Shown here: in pieces, positions 62,312-64,000 of the stretch
How positions within the stretch are numbered: position 1 is the stretch's first letter
How the letters are laid out: each line of letters opens with the position of its first letter
DNA from: Bacillus sp. FSL K6-3431
GTDB taxonomy: Bacteria > Bacillota > Bacilli > Bacillales > Bacillaceae_C
Assembly (NCBI RefSeq): GCF_038002605.1
Contig: NZ_JBBOCT010000001.1
Location: 3,782,001-3,846,000 of the forward strand
Direction: 5' to 3'
Length of the DNA: 64,000 bases
Made by a program: the position numbers and the translations under genes
Notes under the pieces: model-generated
Database searches by the model: none
Told to the model about the DNA's origin: nothing
What the model saw: the letters and a program-made list of their open reading frames with translations, nothing else

Positions 62312-62587
62312 TTAGAGCTCTCCATCCACTCGTGTAATTTTTCACTTAATTATGTCTTGAAATAAGGACAAGACGAATATTAAAAAAGTCGATAGTATAT
62401 TTTAAAATGTACTATAGAGAGAGTCAACTAAAAGCGATGATGGTGTAATATTTCATTAGGTCAATCAATTCATCTAATCAGAAGAGTCGGACAAGATCCA
62501 GATTTTCACAAACCACATCACCTATTTTGCTTGTTCTTAGGTAAAATGGTAAAAGGAGAAAATCACGGAATTTTGGACCTGAAAATG

Positions 62588-62626
62588 AAACAAAGCCCCT
62601 TTTCATTTCAAAAAAGGTGACTTTGT
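62588..62626 (-). terminator. Terminator of the vWA lipoprotein gene (minus strand)
   Basis: On the minus strand ACAAAG...CCTTTT pairs with AAAAGG...CTTTGT, followed by TTCATTTT. It lies just after the vWA stop at 62636. The remainder of 62312-62587 holds nothing I can support. Confidence 0.6.
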
Positions 62627-62635
62627 AAATCTCTA

Positions 62636-64000
62636 TTATTTAGGAGTATTTTCGATGTATTTCTCTTCGAGCATTTGTATCGCTTCATCCACTTTCGTGT
62701 CATTTAGCTTATGTAATTCTTCTTTTAATTTTGTATATTCTTCTTCTATCCAATCATGGTATTCTGTATTTTTTTGTCTTAAATAATCATGGCTTTCTCG
62801 AGACATTAATTTTCTAGTTTGATATAAGTACTGCAACGAGAAGCCAACCTGTTGGCGTTCATCCACCCATTTTCTAAATTCATGAGAATCGTAACCGAAA
62901 ATAGCAAGCCAATTATTGATACGGTCACCTTCTAATCGAGCGCTTTTATTCTCTTTCCAGTCTGCCCACTTTTTGGCGACCTCGCTCGCTTGATCCAGTT
63001 CTTTTTGGAGACTTTCCGCATTTTGTACGTCTTGATATGTGCCTTCCGTTGCTTTGGCTACTTCTTTCAATTGTTTCTGTCCTTCATGATCGATATTAAA
63101 GCCGATTACATTTACAATTGGCGTAATATCGGAATTGAAAAGTGATTTGGCTGCCCCGATCGGATCATCATCACATGTAGATACGCCATCACTTACAAGG
63201 TACACGATATTCGTATTTTCTTTCCCTTTATATGGTGCCAAATCTTTCTCAGCCTCATTCAAAGCAAGTTGAATAGGAGTCCACCCTGCAGGTTGCGTTT
63301 TATCCAAAGAATCTTGAAATGCAGATTGGTCATAAGGGGCTAGTGGATAGACTAAGTCACTGCTGGAACAAGATAACGCCTTATCGGAATCACTACCTGT
63401 CCCTTTATGTCCGTAAACCCGCAGTCCAACATTTGCTTCTTTCGGCAATCCCTTCACGAAATTTGTAATCGCCATTTTTGCTGCGCCCATCTGCGTCTGG
63501 CCACCAAGATCCACTCTCATACTTCCTGATGCATCGAGGAGGACAAGGACATTAAGATTTTCCTTGAATTGCATGCGCGGATTGTCTATATCAGGACTGC
63601 CAATTGATTGAAACTTCATCGCTGCAATTAGCTCTTCTGGTCCATGGAAATCTTGCTGAAAGACGGCCAATAAATCATGATAATAAGCATCTAGCTGTTG
63701 CTCTGTAGGTTCCTCTGAAATATCCGGCAAATCCTTCGTTAGCTTATCCATTTCTTTTTGTTCTTCCTCCGTAAGAATGCCTGCATACGTAACATGGCCG
63801 GGAGGGAGAGCCGCCAATTCAGATAATGTTTGCGGAAGTTGCTTGACTTCTACTTTTTCAGTATTTGAAATTCCTCCAGTGTCTTTTTCAGAATCAGGAA
63901 CATCTTCCTCTTTTTGGTCCATCTCTTCTTCAGTGGTTTCATCGAGGGAAATCGGCTGATTTGGTACAATTTTGTTATCTTCAGCAGCTTTTTCCCCACA
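62636..64000 (-). CDS. vWA-domain lipoprotein (5' end beyond the window)
   Basis: The frame stays open to base 64000, so the gene continues outside the window. The visible sequence begins CGEKAAEDNKIVPNQ, and this Cys is probably the lipidated residue after a signal peptide. An acidic linker precedes the vWA domain, with the MIDAS motif DASGS in VLLDASGSMRVDL and the later YLVSDGVSTCDDDP. A helical C-terminal domain follows. An internal ATG at 63922 would remove the lipid anchor and is unlikely. It is probably an extracytoplasmic metal-dependent adhesion or assembly protein; partners unknown. Confidence 0.85.
   Translation of the reverse strand, partial: CGEKAAEDNKIVPNQPISLDETTEEEMDQKEEDVPDSEKDTGGISNTEKVEVKQLPQTLSELAALPPGHVTYAGILTEEEQKEMDKLTKDLPDISEEPTEQQLDAYYHDLLAVFQQDFHGPEELIAAMKFQSIGSPDIDNPRMQFKENLNVLVLLDASGSMRVDLGGQTQMGAAKMAITNFVKGLPKEANVGLRVYGHKGTGSDSDKALSCSSSDLVYPLAPYDQSAFQDSLDKTQPAGWTPIQLALNEAEKDLAPYKGKENTNIVYLVSDGVSTCDDDPIGAAKSLFNSDITPIVNVIGFNIDHEGQKQLKEVAKATEGTYQDVQNAESLQKELDQASEVAKKWADWKENKSARLEGDRINNWLAIFGYDSHEFRKWVDERQQVGFSLQYLYQTRKLMSRESHDYLRQKNTEYHDWIEEEYTKLKEELHKLNDTKVDEAIQMLEEKYIENTPK

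Overview
The window is AT-rich chromosomal DNA from a member of the Bacillaceae (Bacillus sensu lato). This rests on strong GGAGG ribosome-binding sites, frequent TTG/GTG starts, stem-plus-T-run terminators, CcpA-type cre sites, a candidate sigma-W promoter in front of a yknXYZ-like operon, and close protein resemblance to B. subtilis IlvA, HtpG, YidC, YknXYZ, PatB/MalY and YxcD. No rRNA, tRNA, CRISPR array or complete prophage was seen. The species cannot be named from the sequence alone.

Layout. (1) 1-1364: end of an ABC-2 permease gene and an NAD(P)-binding oxidoreductase, closed by a terminator. (2) 1516-8529: a fructan/sucrose locus (LacI-type regulator, ATPase-less ABC importer, GH32 hydrolase, ROK fructokinase) driven by a promoter with two overlapping operator-like repeats. 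(3) 9031-13381: a small membrane protein and YidC, then a YknXYZ-type efflux operon behind a candidate sigma-W promoter. (4) 13634-19218: GNAT plus enolase-superfamily pair resembling the D-to-L amino-acid N-succinylation pathway, a DUF5412-like protein, a C45-type Ntn hydrolase, a frameshifted DUF488 gene, and ilvA. (5) 19729-27058: sugar isomerase-like protein, ROK regulator, asparaginase, AraC regulator, ChbG-type deacetylase and a GPH-type sugar symporter. (6) 27125-28388: a decayed MFS gene and a SIMPL-domain protein. (7) 28852-39383: a Gram-positive polysaccharide-utilisation locus (GntR/LacI-hybrid regulator, ABC importer, surface GH43 lipoprotein, cytoplasmic GH2, cytoplasmic S1 sulfatase). 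(8) 40855-48347: a membrane-protein/DUF4129/DUF4350/MoxR/DUF58 operon, a convergent SpoIIM-like gene and an RDD gene. (9) 48393-53848: small protein, DinB, HtpG, HD hydrolase, SMI1/KNR4-like protein, RpiR regulator. (10) 53941-59715: accessory islands (GC-rich ankyrin gene, MITE-like element, IS256 and ABC-ATPase fragments, hairpin elements) around a malXY-like PTS/beta-C-S lyase pair. (11) 59765-64000: NCS2 permease, PNPOx-like protein, lipoprotein, and a vWA lipoprotein cut by the window edge.

The most unusual content is non-coding. Two tandem arrays of a ~40-bp unit, built from two related 20-bp half-units (GAGTGGC-TTATAAA and GAGTGGC-CAGTAAA), lie at 40230-40513 (7 units) and 46827-47403 (14.5 units). 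A single diverged copy lies at 28484-28524. The arrays bracket the MoxR/DUF58/SpoIIM operon. Downstream of the single copy and of the first array lies the same ~190-bp element with a cluster of DnaA-box-like nonamers in identical register (boxes at +128, +149 and +158 from a shared CGTTGAT). I consider this repeat/DnaA-box composite the best candidate for an undescribed system in the window.

Both sugar ABC importers lack an ATPase gene and presumably share an MsmX-type ATPase encoded elsewhere. In the sulfated-glycan locus the inferred order is surface trimming by GH43, import, then cytoplasmic desulfation and GH2 cleavage.
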